From Nostoc sp. 'Peltigera membranacea cyanobiont' N6 (GTDB taxonomy: Bacteria > Cyanobacteriota > Cyanobacteriia > Cyanobacteriales > Nostocaceae): 64,000 bases of DNA. Numbering within the stretch: position 1 is the first letter of the stretch; the number at the start of each line of letters is the position of its first letter. Where the stretch lies: assembly GCF_002949735.1 (NCBI RefSeq), contig NZ_CP026681.1, positions 2,356,001-2,420,000 of the forward strand. Direction: 5' to 3'. This document shows positions 26,942 to 35,858 of the stretch, piece by piece. The notes below the pieces were generated by a model, which was given only the letters and a program-made list of their open reading frames with translations, searched no databases and was not told the origin of the DNA. A program made the translations under genes and the position numbers.

Positions 26942-28408
26942 ATGGCAGAAGCATTTGCACCGCAAGCATTACAGGAGCGAATCACACTCTCTGAGTTAGG
27001 GAAACAGTGGATTAATGATCCTTTGATGAATCAAGATGTTTGGTCACTGTTAGAATTGGGTTATAGCCAAGAAGAATGCCGAATTAATGGACATTATCAT
27101 CTTTACTTTCACAAGTTTTCACTGCCTTGGTTAAAACGGCTGACTCAACTAACCATTAAAGCCAGCGTTCGAGAGCGATATTCCCTCGGTCGGATTATTC
27201 ATCGAGTTGGCTGTTTAAACCATTTAGATCGTTTTTTGTGTAATTATGGATATACACAACCCCAATCTTTGACAGAAGCACTCCTCCATCAATTTATTAG
27301 CGAAATTAATAGCGGTAATCGTCAGAATGCGATTGCTTACGCCCTCAATCTTTGGAAAGAAGAACAATGGTTGGAAATTGCCTTTACCCCGATTAAACTC
27401 AAAAAAAAATCTCCTAAAATTGAAATAATTCCAGAGGAAGTACTTTACCAAATCTACGAGAAATTCGATTTATTCCCCCCGACACTTGAAAGACTTTTTC
27501 GCTTGCAATTGGTGTTAGGCTGCCGCATTGGAGAAATTCTCACTATGCCACGCCATAGCCTGAAACAGGAAGGTGACAAATGGTTCTTACTACGTTGGGT
27601 TGAAAAACGCAAACACTGGAGGTTTGTTCAGATTCATCCTTTAGTAGCTGAATTAGTTCAAGAACAGCAGAGATTTCTTGATGCTCAATTTGGGAGAGAT
27701 TCTGAATTCGATAAACTATTTTGTACCGTTTATACTCATCATCAAAGTATTCCTTGGGCTGAGAGAGAACTAGACACAACACTGTTCTATAAACCCCAAA
27801 CAATTACCAGATTGAGAATTAGTAACTGGCTAATTAATTTTCGAGAAGTAGCAGACTTAAAAGACAAACATGGCAACAGATTTAAACTAACTAGCCATAT
27901 GTTTCGCCGCACCAAAGCCAGCATTATGGCTCATTGTGAAGTAGAGGATGAATATATCGCCGCCGTACTAGGTCACGGTTCTTTAGATATGCTACCTCAT
28001 TATCGTCAGCGTTCGCTTATCAGGTTAGAAAAAGAAGCTAATCTCAAAGGTTATGTGGATATGTATGGTCGAGTTACTTCTTTTAAACCGAGAAAAACTA
28101 GGTATGAAAAATTAGCTAATCTCCTCAAAGTTAGTACACCTCTGGGAGAATGTCATCGTCCAACGATGTTAGGAGATTGTCAACATCGTTATGCCTGTTT
28201 AAGTTGTCCTCATCATCGGATAACGCCCGAAGATAAATCCCAGTTAGAAGCTGATGTGAACTGCTTACAGCAAGACCTAATTCAAGCTCAAAAAAACGGA
28301 CAAGAAAGACGAGTGACTGAGATTGCTAACTTATTAGCTTTAATCAAAAATCGTTTTGATGGCTTATCAGAATTGCAAAATCTTCAAGAACATAAAACTA
28401 ATGGGTAA
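26942..28408 (+). CDS. Tyrosine recombinase, TnpB-like (488 aa)
   Basis: Catalytic residues are visible: Arg in QLVLGCRIGEILTMPR, HxxR in TSHMFRRTKASIMA, and H...Tyr in VLGHGSLDMLPHYRQRS. Past the tyrosine there is a cysteine/histidine cluster (LGDCQHRYACLSCPHHR), typical of Tn554-type TnpB proteins, and a coiled-coil tail (QLEADVNCLQQDLIQAQKNG). It follows tnpA by 11 bp. Its stop (28406-28408) overlaps the start of the next gene (ATG 28401). Confidence 0.85.
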   Translation: MAEAFAPQALQERITLSELGKQWINDPLMNQDVWSLLELGYSQEECRINGHYHLYFHKFSLPWLKRLTQLTIKASVRERYSLGRIIHRVGCLNHLDRFLCNYGYTQPQSLTEALLHQFISEINSGNRQNAIAYALNLWKEEQWLEIAFTPIKLKKKSPKIEIIPEEVLYQIYEKFDLFPPTLERLFRLQLVLGCRIGEILTMPRHSLKQEGDKWFLLRWVEKRKHWRFVQIHPLVAELVQEQQRFLDAQFGRDSEFDKLFCTVYTHHQSIPWAERELDTTLFYKPQTITRLRISNWLINFREVADLKDKHGNRFKLTSHMFRRTKASIMAHCEVEDEYIAAVLGHGSLDMLPHYRQRSLIRLEKEANLKGYVDMYGRVTSFKPRKTRYEKLANLLKVSTPLGECHRPTMLGDCQHRYACLSCPHHRITPEDKSQLEADVNCLQQDLIQAQKNGQERRVTEIANLLALIKNRFDGLSELQNLQEHKTNG

Positions 28409-30845
28409 ACGCAAGCATCAACCGATTTCAATTCACCAGACTCTTGACGGTAATTTACAAGTAAATTGGTCAGATAACTATAATCACGAATTCGTTTGTC
28501 CCCTTTGTAATCGCGGACGATTGAGCCATTTTTATTACGACAAGACAACACTGTGTCAAATTCAATTAAGCTGTGAAGCTTGCCACAAATCCACTCCCCT
28601 CTCTTGCCAACTGAGAAAATCACCACCCATCTCAATTCATCAAATGCTTGACGGTACTTTGTCAGTCAATTGGAAGACAGATTATGCTGGCGAGTTTATT
28701 TGTCCCAACTGCAATCATGGAAAAATTAACAATTTTCATCACTCTCAAAAACCAATTTGTAAACTTAGACTCGAATGTGATTCATGCTCTCAGATAACCA
28801 ACTTAACTTGTGAAGTTCCTCAACACCCACCTATCTCAATTCACCAGACCCTTAACGGGACTTTACAAGTCAATTGGAAGACAGATTATGCTGGTGAGTT
28901 TATCTGTCCTCAGTGCCTGAAGGGACAATTAAACAGATTTTCTTACTCGAAAGGATCTGTTTGCAAACTGAGATTGGGATGTGATTTTTGTCATCAAGTA
29001 ACATACCTGACTGGTAAATTTAAACATTTACCAATTTCCATTCACCAAACTCTTCAAGGAACTCTGTCAGTCAATTGGGCAGAAAAGTATTCTGGAGAAT
29101 TTATCTGTCCTCAGTGTAATCAGGGACAAATCAGCAAATTTCATTATGCTGATGGGCAAAGTCATCAACTCAAACTAGGATGTAATTCTTGCTCCCTTAA
29201 AACCCTGCTTTGTTGTCAAGTTCCACCTCAGTTTCACGGTTATCGCCAGCATTTAGTTTGCCCTAATCCCCTGTGCCATCAAATTGGCCCTGATGGACAG
29301 AAAGGGTGGATTTACGAGACATTTCAAACAACTAGCAGCCAGAGTAATTGTCGCTGTTACTTCTGCCACATAAATTTTCACCCTAACGCCACAAGTTATG
29401 GCAGTTGGGTTGGGTCTCAACAAGAAGAAACTTTATTGAATTTCTGTTTTGATGATGATGTTTGGGATTTTCGCCATTTTATCAAAAACTCACCCGTGAG
29501 AATCCTTAACTTTAAGTCAATTAAACCTGAGTGGTTTCGTATATTAGTCAAGCAATATCTATATTCTTTACTCAAATCAGGTAGGTTTTCTGCTAGTGCA
29601 AAACCGATGAATTCTCTGGTGGCTTTGCGTCAGTTTAGTCAAATTTTGAAGCCAAATAACATCCAGCATCTCTCTGAGATTAGCCGGGAACTAATTTTAA
29701 GCTTTCTCGACATCAACCAAACTAACTGTAATCGAACGATTCGAGAAAAGCTATATAACCTCAAAGATTTTTTTGATTTTTTCGGATTAGAATCTCTAAG
29801 CTTAGTTCGTCATCGAGATATTCCTAAACAGACAATTCAGGACGTGGATTGGTTGGATGAAATCACCCGTCAAGGGATTAAACAGCATCTTGATAAAATC
29901 CCTGCTCCTGTTGCTCGTCACTATTTAGTGCAAGAATATACGGCTGCTCGTCCAGGAGATATTTGTCAGATAGCTTTTGATTGTTTAGTTGAAGAAAATG
30001 GTCAATGGTATATCAAGTTTTATCAGCATAAGGTGGAACGATGGCACAGACTACCTGCCCCTCGTGAGATTAGACAAGTCATTGAACAACAACAGCAATG
30101 GATTAGGAAAACCTTTGGCTCAGACTACCCTTATCTGTTTTGTCATTTTAGAAGTATTAAACAGAGTTCTTACCCCTCGTTTTCTAGTCTCAAACCATTG
30201 CCCAATCCCCCTCAAGTAACAGCAAGTGGAAATCCAATGGTTCGTCTTATTCGTCTGTTGATAGAGCAAGAAGACATTCGTGATAGCAATGGTCAAAAAC
30301 CCTATTTTACTGGTAAGATTACCCGTTCTAGTCGCCTCCAAGAAGTAAGGGCTAAACACGGAATGGAAGCAGCTCAACTCTATGCTGACCACCTCAGTAG
30401 TGAAACGACATTTCAGCACTATGCACCTCCCACTAAGGAGCAAGTAGCGGTAGTAGATTTACCTTTTCAGGAGCTGCTGCTGAATTCGCAAAACCGCTTC
30501 CTCCCCTGGCAAACCTTACCTGAAAGCCTCCTCAAAAACCCTTCATCTCACGAACTCGACCTGGAAATTTCACCTCGTCTGGTGGTCTATGGTCATTGCA
30601 CCCTTGACCCCAAAACAAACTGTATCTACAACCTTTATCCCAAATGTTACGGCTGTGGTAGTTTCCGCCCCAGTACGAGCAAATTACCCCTTTATGAACG
30701 GCAATATGCTGGAGAACACAAACGTATGGAGTCAGCTAAACAAGCTGGGGCAGCCCTGGCCTATGAAGAATCCAAGGCTACCCTAGAAGCAATGGATAAA
30801 TGGCTATCAGATTTGAGGAAAGTTGCTAATGGCGAAGCAACTTAA
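28401..30845 (+). CDS. Third tyrosine recombinase with four N-terminal zinc-ribbon repeats (about 814 aa)
   Basis: Start chosen at ATG 28401 (MGKRKHQPISIHQ), which overlaps the tnpB stop. Residues 1-~275 are four tandem repeats of about 66 residues, each beginning PISIHQxLxGxLxVNW and holding CPxC plus CxxC zinc ligands. A fifth Cys-rich unit follows (VCPNPLCHQ ... CRCYFCH). The C-terminal half is a recombinase: Arg in EYTAARPGDICQIAFD, SSRLQEVRAKHGMEAAQLYA and ETTFQHYAPP with the tyrosine. The HxxR histidine is not obvious. A final zinc cluster (YPKCYGCGSFRPS) closes it. Confidence 0.8.
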   Translation: MGKRKHQPISIHQTLDGNLQVNWSDNYNHEFVCPLCNRGRLSHFYYDKTTLCQIQLSCEACHKSTPLSCQLRKSPPISIHQMLDGTLSVNWKTDYAGEFICPNCNHGKINNFHHSQKPICKLRLECDSCSQITNLTCEVPQHPPISIHQTLNGTLQVNWKTDYAGEFICPQCLKGQLNRFSYSKGSVCKLRLGCDFCHQVTYLTGKFKHLPISIHQTLQGTLSVNWAEKYSGEFICPQCNQGQISKFHYADGQSHQLKLGCNSCSLKTLLCCQVPPQFHGYRQHLVCPNPLCHQIGPDGQKGWIYETFQTTSSQSNCRCYFCHINFHPNATSYGSWVGSQQEETLLNFCFDDDVWDFRHFIKNSPVRILNFKSIKPEWFRILVKQYLYSLLKSGRFSASAKPMNSLVALRQFSQILKPNNIQHLSEISRELILSFLDINQTNCNRTIREKLYNLKDFFDFFGLESLSLVRHRDIPKQTIQDVDWLDEITRQGIKQHLDKIPAPVARHYLVQEYTAARPGDICQIAFDCLVEENGQWYIKFYQHKVERWHRLPAPREIRQVIEQQQQWIRKTFGSDYPYLFCHFRSIKQSSYPSFSSLKPLPNPPQVTASGNPMVRLIRLLIEQEDIRDSNGQKPYFTGKITRSSRLQEVRAKHGMEAAQLYADHLSSETTFQHYAPPTKEQVAVVDLPFQELLLNSQNRFLPWQTLPESLLKNPSSHELDLEISPRLVVYGHCTLDPKTNCIYNLYPKCYGCGSFRPSTSKLPLYERQYAGEHKRMESAKQAGAALAYEESKATLEAMDKWLSDLRKVANGEAT

Positions 30846-31767
30846 TCGAGAAAAACAGACTGCTGTCCTTCTCTCAGCCCAACAAAAGCGAAAAGAGCAG
30901 AAACGTGAACAAGTGTTTCGCGCTATTGAAGAGATTAAAAAAAGCGGTAAACCCTTGACCTTCCCTAACATTGCTCAAGTCGCTGGCTGTTCCATTTCCT
31001 ACCTCTACAAATGGACGGAATTAACTGAATACATTCATGATTTACAGTCGCAAAAAACACAGCAACTAAATTCATTAGAGTCGAAACAACCTGGACCTCA
31101 TAGCCTCAAAACTCTAAGCGAAGTATTCAAGCAACGGATTCGAGAACTGTCAGCTGAAAATAAAGAATTAAAGCGACAGAATCAGAACTTGAGAGGTCAT
31201 GTTGCGGAAATCTTTGAGTTGAAGTCTGAATGTGAACGTCTGCGAACACAAATTAAGCAGTTGACCACACCTGAGTCATCCCCAAAAGTTGTTTCTCTGA
31301 ACTCGGTTCCTAAGAAGTCTGATAATGGCGAACTCAAGAATCTATCTCAAGAAATTACTCATTTAATTACCGAAATGGGCATCAAAATCGGTGTTAGATT
31401 AAAACAGGAAATAGCCAAACACGAGCCAGAGAGAGTGAAGTTGGCAATATCCGCCTTCGAGCAATACCGAAGCCATAATAGTATCGAGAGTCCCGGTGCT
31501 TGCTTGCTGGCAATGATTCGTGATGAAGCTGAACCTAATGTTCCTCTCAAAGCGATGACTCCTCTTGAGGATGAGTTTGAACGTTGGTATTGTCAGGCTA
31601 TTGAAAGTGGTTTCTGCCAAGATGTTCCAAAAAAATATTTACCCATACAGCAAGGAGAAATTCAGGTTAGAGTAAACAATGATAAATTTTCATCAGGTTA
31701 TGAACTACTATCCTGGCAAATAGCTAAAGCGAAAATGGAATTAGATGAAGATTCATCAATATCTTGA
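30829..31767 (+). CDS. TnpC/DUF6262-like transposon accessory protein (312 aa)
   Basis: ATG at 30829 overlaps the preceding stop. An N-terminal helix-turn-helix-like segment (PLTFPNIAQVAGCSISYLYK) is followed by a long coiled coil (QRIRELSAENKELKRQNQNL) and a C-terminal domain. This matches the layout of Tn554 TnpC-type proteins, which aid transposition and orientation choice. It closes the recombinase operon and converges with the WGR gene, overlapping its stop by 12 bp. Confidence 0.75.
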   Translation: MAKQLNREKQTAVLLSAQQKRKEQKREQVFRAIEEIKKSGKPLTFPNIAQVAGCSISYLYKWTELTEYIHDLQSQKTQQLNSLESKQPGPHSLKTLSEVFKQRIRELSAENKELKRQNQNLRGHVAEIFELKSECERLRTQIKQLTTPESSPKVVSLNSVPKKSDNGELKNLSQEITHLITEMGIKIGVRLKQEIAKHEPERVKLAISAFEQYRSHNSIESPGACLLAMIRDEAEPNVPLKAMTPLEDEFERWYCQAIESGFCQDVPKKYLPIQQGEIQVRVNNDKFSSGYELLSWQIAKAKMELDEDSSIS

Positions 31768-32025
31768 CTCAGGGTCAACTCTTTTATACCCTCGTTTTTC
31801 CCTTCGCTCTTGCAGTTTGTAGTAAGTTATTAACGCGGCTTGGTAATCAGGGCAATCTAAATCTTTTGACTTGCCAAACCCCCGATAGATGGCACTACCC
31901 CAAGTTTTGGTGATCGTCCACTCTCCAAATAGGTTTTGGCAAAGGGTTAAGGTGTAGAATCGCGTATCTCTTTGCCACTTCGATTGAAGCCATTTGTCAA
32001 GTTCGTAGGCAATTTTTACAGTCAT
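31756..32025 (-). CDS. WGR-domain protein (89 aa)
   Basis: Start chosen at ATG 32025 (MTVKIAYELDKWL); the longer frame to 32115 encodes an unlikely leader. The core TRFYTLTLCQNLFGEWTITK and TWGSAIYRGFGKSKDLD, ending in KLQERREKRGYK, is a complete WGR domain, a nucleic-acid-binding module also found in PARP proteins and bacterial accessory genes. It lies inside the right end of the Tn554-like element, on the opposite strand. Confidence 0.75.
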   Translation of the reverse strand: MTVKIAYELDKWLQSKWQRDTRFYTLTLCQNLFGEWTITKTWGSAIYRGFGKSKDLDCPDYQAALITYYKLQERREKRGYKRVDPESRY

Positions 32026-32170
32026 CTCAACCACGTTTTTGCTTCGCAGGGAGCAAGAATGTATCAACACGATGATTTTAATAATTAGGCACTGAAAAGT
32101 ACGGTAATGAGTCAAAAATACTAGTTACATTTTGTAAATTTTTCTGCTTTGTTAAAAGGGAGTTATCAGA

Positions 32171-32239
32171 GGTTACGTTGTAGAATAATTTAACAAAACT
32201 CAGTCACATCAAGGCTTCTACGACGTGGATTCTACATAA
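32171..32239. repeat. Right-end recombinase-site-like motifs of the Tn554-like element
   Basis: GTTACGTTGTAGAA (about 32174-32187) is the reverse complement of the left-end TTCTACAACGT core. TTCTACGACGTGGATTCTAC (about 32214-32234) is a degenerate second copy just inside the boundary. Confidence 0.5.
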
Positions 32240-32473
32240 GCCACTGCATAAAGCCGCGAGATTTTCTGCTCGATTGTCCTCGGGCGTATAATTTCGGTGG
32301 TGAACCACTAACGTTTTAATGCTACGTTCTCTACGATTTAATCCATCCCTTTTATCAGTTGGACGTAAGCATTGCATACCGCAGTGCGTGCATTTCCAGT
32401 CTGATTTTGATTTGACCTCAAGTGCTATAGTATCCCAGTTTTAAGAATAGCGACTGCGGTTTTTACCAGTCAT
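32240..32473 (-). pseudogene. 5' fragment of the split HNH endonuclease gene, with an extra nonsense codon
   Basis: From ATG 32473 the minus strand reads MTGKNRSRYS, a TAA, then NWDTIALEVKSKSDWKCTHC, GMQCLRPTDK, LVVHHRNYTPEDNRAENLAA and LCSG. This is a cyanobacterial HNH endonuclease (zinc pair CxxC, HH...N). The TAA sits where relatives have Glu in PENW. The frame then runs into the transposon. The missing C-terminus is at 26008-26073. The gene was therefore hit twice; the order of events is not visible. Confidence 0.8.
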
Positions 32474-32543
32474 CAATCAGTTCCTTTTGGGTTGCAGAAA
32501 ACTAATTTTGATTGAATTTGACGCGATATTATTGTGATTATAT

Positions 32544-33083
32544 TTACGCAGAAAGTTTTCCGGAAAAATTCACCTGTGACATAACTTGTGTGCGTATTGA
32601 ATTAGCAGCCTTCTCTGCAATTTCTTCTCTATCAGAATCAGTAAGAACTACTGCAAGTAACGATTTGAGAGCTTCTCGGTTAGATATAAACTCTTCACCG
32701 TATAAATCATCTTGCAACAAAGTAGCTTCCAAGTGAGGTATTAACTCAGGTGTAGGAGATAGCAACCGCTCTTTAATGCGTGTCCTTGCAGTCTCTGTCG
32801 CAGAAGTTGTACCTATACCTAAATCCCATGTTTCAATTATTAGCCTGACTTCGCGGTTGAGAGATACACGCAGCGTTGATAGACGACCAAATAAAGGAAG
32901 ATTGAGCATTAAAGGTGGTAATGCATTACCCCAATCCAAACCAGCGCCAATCGTGCAATTTGCTTCATCTTCGATGCAAACAGCCTCTTCGAGCCATCCT
33001 TCACCAAAAAGTAAATCTATAGCTTCTTGGGTTGTTATTGACTCGTTTGCCTCAGAATTATCCTTTTGCTGTTGATGGTTCAT
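32544..33083 (-). CDS. Hypothetical protein (179 aa)
   Basis: No family recognised. It is soluble and acidic, with a glutamine-rich start (MNHQQQKDNSEANES) and a helical C-terminal half (EALKSLLAVVLTDSDREEIA). The middle (PLMLNLPLFGRLSTLRVSLN) is strand-rich. It is the last of three minus-strand genes spaced 21-27 bp apart, so it is in an operon with the GNAT gene upstream. Confidence 0.5.
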   Translation of the reverse strand: MNHQQQKDNSEANESITTQEAIDLLFGEGWLEEAVCIEDEANCTIGAGLDWGNALPPLMLNLPLFGRLSTLRVSLNREVRLIIETWDLGIGTTSATETARTRIKERLLSPTPELIPHLEATLLQDDLYGEEFISNREALKSLLAVVLTDSDREEIAEKAANSIRTQVMSQVNFSGKLSA

Positions 33084-33104
33084 AAATTTTTACCCGATCG
33101 GACT

Positions 33105-33653
33105 TTATCTTCGTCTCAATACACCATACTCAAAGTAGACTAAATTTTCATATTCTTCTTCCGAACCGCAGTTCAACATGTTTTGTTTTTCGTAAAATCC
33201 TTCAGACCTTGGTAAGGAATGCAACCCAATTCTACCTTCATACCCAAGCTCAACACTTCTAATTCTTGCGAAATTTAATAGTGCTTGACCAACACCTTTG
33301 AATTGAGGCGGGCGTTGAATCTCGATTCGGTTAGTAGGGGCAGTGGCAATGCCATCAACATAAACTAGCCTCTTACCAATATTTAACCGAGAACCGTGCA
33401 TTTGCGTTTCTATTATCATTAATCCTTGAGTTTTGTTTTCGCACTCAATTGCGTAACCTTCAAGATTTTCTTGATTGGCAATATATCTTAATTTAAATAT
33501 CCAGTCCCAGTATTTATCTTCTTGACTAAATAACCTTAAGCTTTCTACCCAATAATTGACATAATCATCAACATGTCTTTGGACTAAATCTACCAAATAG
33601 GCTTCAACAGATGTATTATCAACACCTCTTTTTAACTCGATTTTTCGCTGCAC
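33105..33653 (-). CDS. GNAT-like N-acetyltransferase (182 aa)
   Basis: The second half has GNAT features: the acetyl-CoA-binding stretch PPQFKGVGQALLNFARIRSV with a relaxed RxxGxG pattern (FKGVGQ), and LHSLPRSEGFYEKQNMLNCG with the FY of the last helix. The N-terminal half is unusual for GNATs. Substrate unknown; a GNAT toxin or modifier in a three-gene unit is possible, but no RHH antitoxin is visible next to it. Confidence 0.6.
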   Translation of the reverse strand: MQRKIELKRGVDNTSVEAYLVDLVQRHVDDYVNYWVESLRLFSQEDKYWDWIFKLRYIANQENLEGYAIECENKTQGLMIIETQMHGSRLNIGKRLVYVDGIATAPTNRIEIQRPPQFKGVGQALLNFARIRSVELGYEGRIGLHSLPRSEGFYEKQNMLNCGSEEEYENLVYFEYGVLRRR

Positions 33654-33680
33654 CTAAAGCTCCTAATTGTCAACTGATTA

Positions 33681-34229
33681 TTAAAGCTTGTGACTGCTAT
33701 TTGACTGGTAGATAAAAGAGTAAATATGAATGCGTATATCAATAGCTTTATGCCAACCAGCAAGCACAGCATCATCTGAAATATCTCCAAGAACTACCAA
33801 ACCATCTTCTTTATCCATATAGTAAGGTAAAGGTTCAGCGCTCAACCAACCATAAACAATGGCTTCTTGATCTCGCTCAACAATTGAAACTTCTAAACTT
33901 TGTTCATACCTTGAATAGTAGTAAGGTAAATAGCAGGCTGGATACTCTCTTAGAGATTCACGATTAACTGTGTATGATTGCCAACGCAGTTGCTCTCCCT
34001 TGATTTCTTTATGATTAGCTTCTAGCCAATCATAGAGCTTTTTAGCTTGCCGCAATGCGTGGTCTTTGCCTGCAAAAACGACGTTGGGAAGAAAAATATC
34101 GCCGTCAAAATGCACCGCAATGTCAAATAAATCTTCATCTTCTGCTTCTGTTACCTCAATGATTCCAGCCTTATATAGTTCGGTCATTTCCCTACATTGC
34201 TTCGTCAAATGTACCCTTACATGATTCAA
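33681..34229 (-). CDS. Hypothetical protein (182 aa)
   Basis: First gene of the three-gene minus-strand unit. It is acidic, starting VRVHLTKQCREMTELYKAGI, with a run of tyrosines (PACYLPYYYSRYEQSLEVSI). No motif recognised. A role linked to the GNAT gene 27 bp downstream is inferred from spacing only. Confidence 0.45.
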   Translation of the reverse strand: MNHVRVHLTKQCREMTELYKAGIIEVTEAEDEDLFDIAVHFDGDIFLPNVVFAGKDHALRQAKKLYDWLEANHKEIKGEQLRWQSYTVNRESLREYPACYLPYYYSRYEQSLEVSIVERDQEAIVYGWLSAEPLPYYMDKEDGLVVLGDISDDAVLAGWHKAIDIRIHIYSFIYQSNSSHKL

Positions 34230-34783
34230 ATTTTAGCTTTCAGTTACAGAATAATCAGAACACTCTGTTGGCTCTAGTACAGCACAGGGGAAGTAAATCA
34301 CCCATTTCAAATCAATACAACTCTTAGAGAGGCTGCGCCCTAAGCGTAGCTATGCCGCAGGCTTTACGGCTTTGCTCAGTAACCATGAAACGCTTACGCT
34401 GTTTTAATTTTTAATTCCGTTTTGCGGTACTAGTCCCTTGTCTGGAATCCAGGATCGGTAACTTTTGTTTGTGTAGACGAGCCAGCGCCGTGGGCGAGTT
34501 TCCCACGCCAGTCTGCACAACGGGAGGAACCCCGCAAGCGGCTGGCTCGACTTGTTCGCGCAGCGTCTCCGATAGGAGAGGCAACTGGCGTGCGTTTTCT
34601 AAGCGCCTTTTGTTAAGTTGATACCAATGAGCATCGCTGTGTCAATACCATGTGTTGCATCCAAATGAGAACTGCTATAGTTTCTGCTTTTTGCAACGCA
34701 ATCAAAAACTCTGCGTCATTTTTTAGTACTGCCCTGTTAAACAAGTGAACACCTTCAAACCTTGATACTCAGGCAGTTAAATT
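34230..34783. repeat. Intergenic region filled with palindromic repeats
   Basis: No gene seen. It holds TAGCTATGCCGCAGGCTTTA (34347-34366), whose reverse complement is at 44391-44410, and a large stem CGAGCCAGC / GCTGGCTCG (about 34477 and 34544). Between and beside them are GTTCGCGCAGCGTCTC units like those at 23236. These are cyanobacterial interspersed repeats. Confidence 0.6.
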
Positions 34784-35047
34784 ATGGCTAATATGTCTCC
34801 AGCCTCTAGGCGTAGCAAGAGACACCAATTATTACAAATGTATGGAAACCGCTGTTGCTGGTGTAGCAAGCAAATGACCAAATCCGAAAGAACCATTGAA
34901 CACTTAGTTCCTAAGAGTCTGGGCGGCTCTAATAGTCTCTCGAATTTGCGTTTGGCTTGTTTCACTTGCAATAATTCCCGTGGTAACAGTCTATTACCTC
35001 CACAAAATAGAAATATTTTTGAACTAACAAATAGAACTTATGAATAG
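34784..35047 (+). CDS. HNH endonuclease (87 aa)
   Basis: A compact HNH nuclease: zinc ligands RCCWCSKQM, then IEHLVPKSLGGSNSLSNLRL with the catalytic H, and ACFTCNNSRGN. All metal and catalytic positions are present. It is a different family from the HNH gene split by the transposon. It stands alone after a repeat-rich region, 115 bp before the sigma-like gene. Confidence 0.85.
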   Translation: MANMSPASRRSKRHQLLQMYGNRCCWCSKQMTKSERTIEHLVPKSLGGSNSLSNLRLACFTCNNSRGNSLLPPQNRNIFELTNRTYE

Positions 35048-35162
35048 CATTTAGTTGAATTTCGTCAAAAGATGCTTCTGATAAATTCTGGATATCGTTG
35101 GTGTAAGCATCTGCCTAAATGAGATAATGTCCATCATAAAAACCACACATTAAAAAAAATGT

Positions 35163-35858
35163 ATGGATGATTTAGATCAACGGTTGAATACCTTAATTAC
35201 AGAGGTACGTCAACAACCACCTAACAGCATAAAATGGCGATTTGCCATGAATCGGTTACTACTAGAAATTCAGCAACTCCCAGGATTAGCCAAATCCTCT
35301 CATCCAGACTATCCAGCAGCCCTAAACCGTACTTTAGAGTATATCAGCCTTAATCTTGCCAAATTTGATCTGAATTCTCCCTCAGTTTCCGAAAGCTTTT
35401 TGAAGTGGATCAATAGCTACCTTGGTTGGCGAATTAGAGATTTGTACTCTCCTGATAAAGATGCTCCACTCAGTTTAGATGCTCCCATAGCCTCAAACTT
35501 TGGGGAAATAACTTTGCTCGATAAGTTACCCAATTTTACTTTGAGTGGTTTGGATGGTCTAATTGAAAATTCTCAACGGGAAACTACTCAACGGATTGGT
35601 CTAGAATTAGAGCTTTACATTGAGCAAGATCCCGAAGGTAAGCTCAAAAATAGTTATTCTGGTTCTTCTGTTGGGTGTAATTGTCAATTCCTCAGCCAGA
35701 GACGTGTACTCAAAGAACCACCTGACAAAATTGCAGATATAGCGCGAGAGTTGAGCATTCCTCGTACAACCGTCAATTCGCATTGGAAGAGAAAATGCGA
35801 ACCAATACTTCAAAAAATTGCCGCAGATTTGGGATATAAACAGGAGCAATCGTTATGA
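35163..35858 (+). CDS. Sigma-70-like regulator of a CHAT cluster (231 aa)
   Basis: The C-terminal DKIADIARELSIPRTTVNSH followed by WKRKCEPILQKIA is a sigma region-4-like helix-turn-helix. The N-terminal half resembles region 2 (SFLKWINSYLGWRIRDLYSP). A CNCQFLSQRRVLKEPP stretch before the HTH is a recognisable signature of a cyanobacterial family that precedes DUF1822 genes. The stop overlaps the DUF1822 start (ATGA), showing translational coupling. It may direct transcription of its own cluster. Confidence 0.75.
   Translation: MDDLDQRLNTLITEVRQQPPNSIKWRFAMNRLLLEIQQLPGLAKSSHPDYPAALNRTLEYISLNLAKFDLNSPSVSESFLKWINSYLGWRIRDLYSPDKDAPLSLDAPIASNFGEITLLDKLPNFTLSGLDGLIENSQRETTQRIGLELELYIEQDPEGKLKNSYSGSSVGCNCQFLSQRRVLKEPPDKIADIARELSIPRTTVNSHWKRKCEPILQKIAADLGYKQEQSL

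Larger units (their letters stand above)
26074..32239 (+). mobile_element. Tn554-like transposon (about 6.2 kb) inserted in an HNH gene
   Basis: It carries four overlapping or adjacent plus-strand genes (three tyrosine recombinases and a TnpC/DUF6262-like protein) and one minus-strand WGR gene. This is the Tn554-family plan of tnpA-tnpB-(third recombinase)-tnpC without long inverted repeats. The boundaries are set by the interrupted HNH gene: codon TGT (26071-26073) on the left and codon GGC (32240-32242) on the right are adjacent in the uninterrupted protein. The element's outermost bases are ACCGCTTTATATAG on the left and TTCTACATAA on the right. The edge is certain to within a few bases of the crossover. 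Confidence 0.8.
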
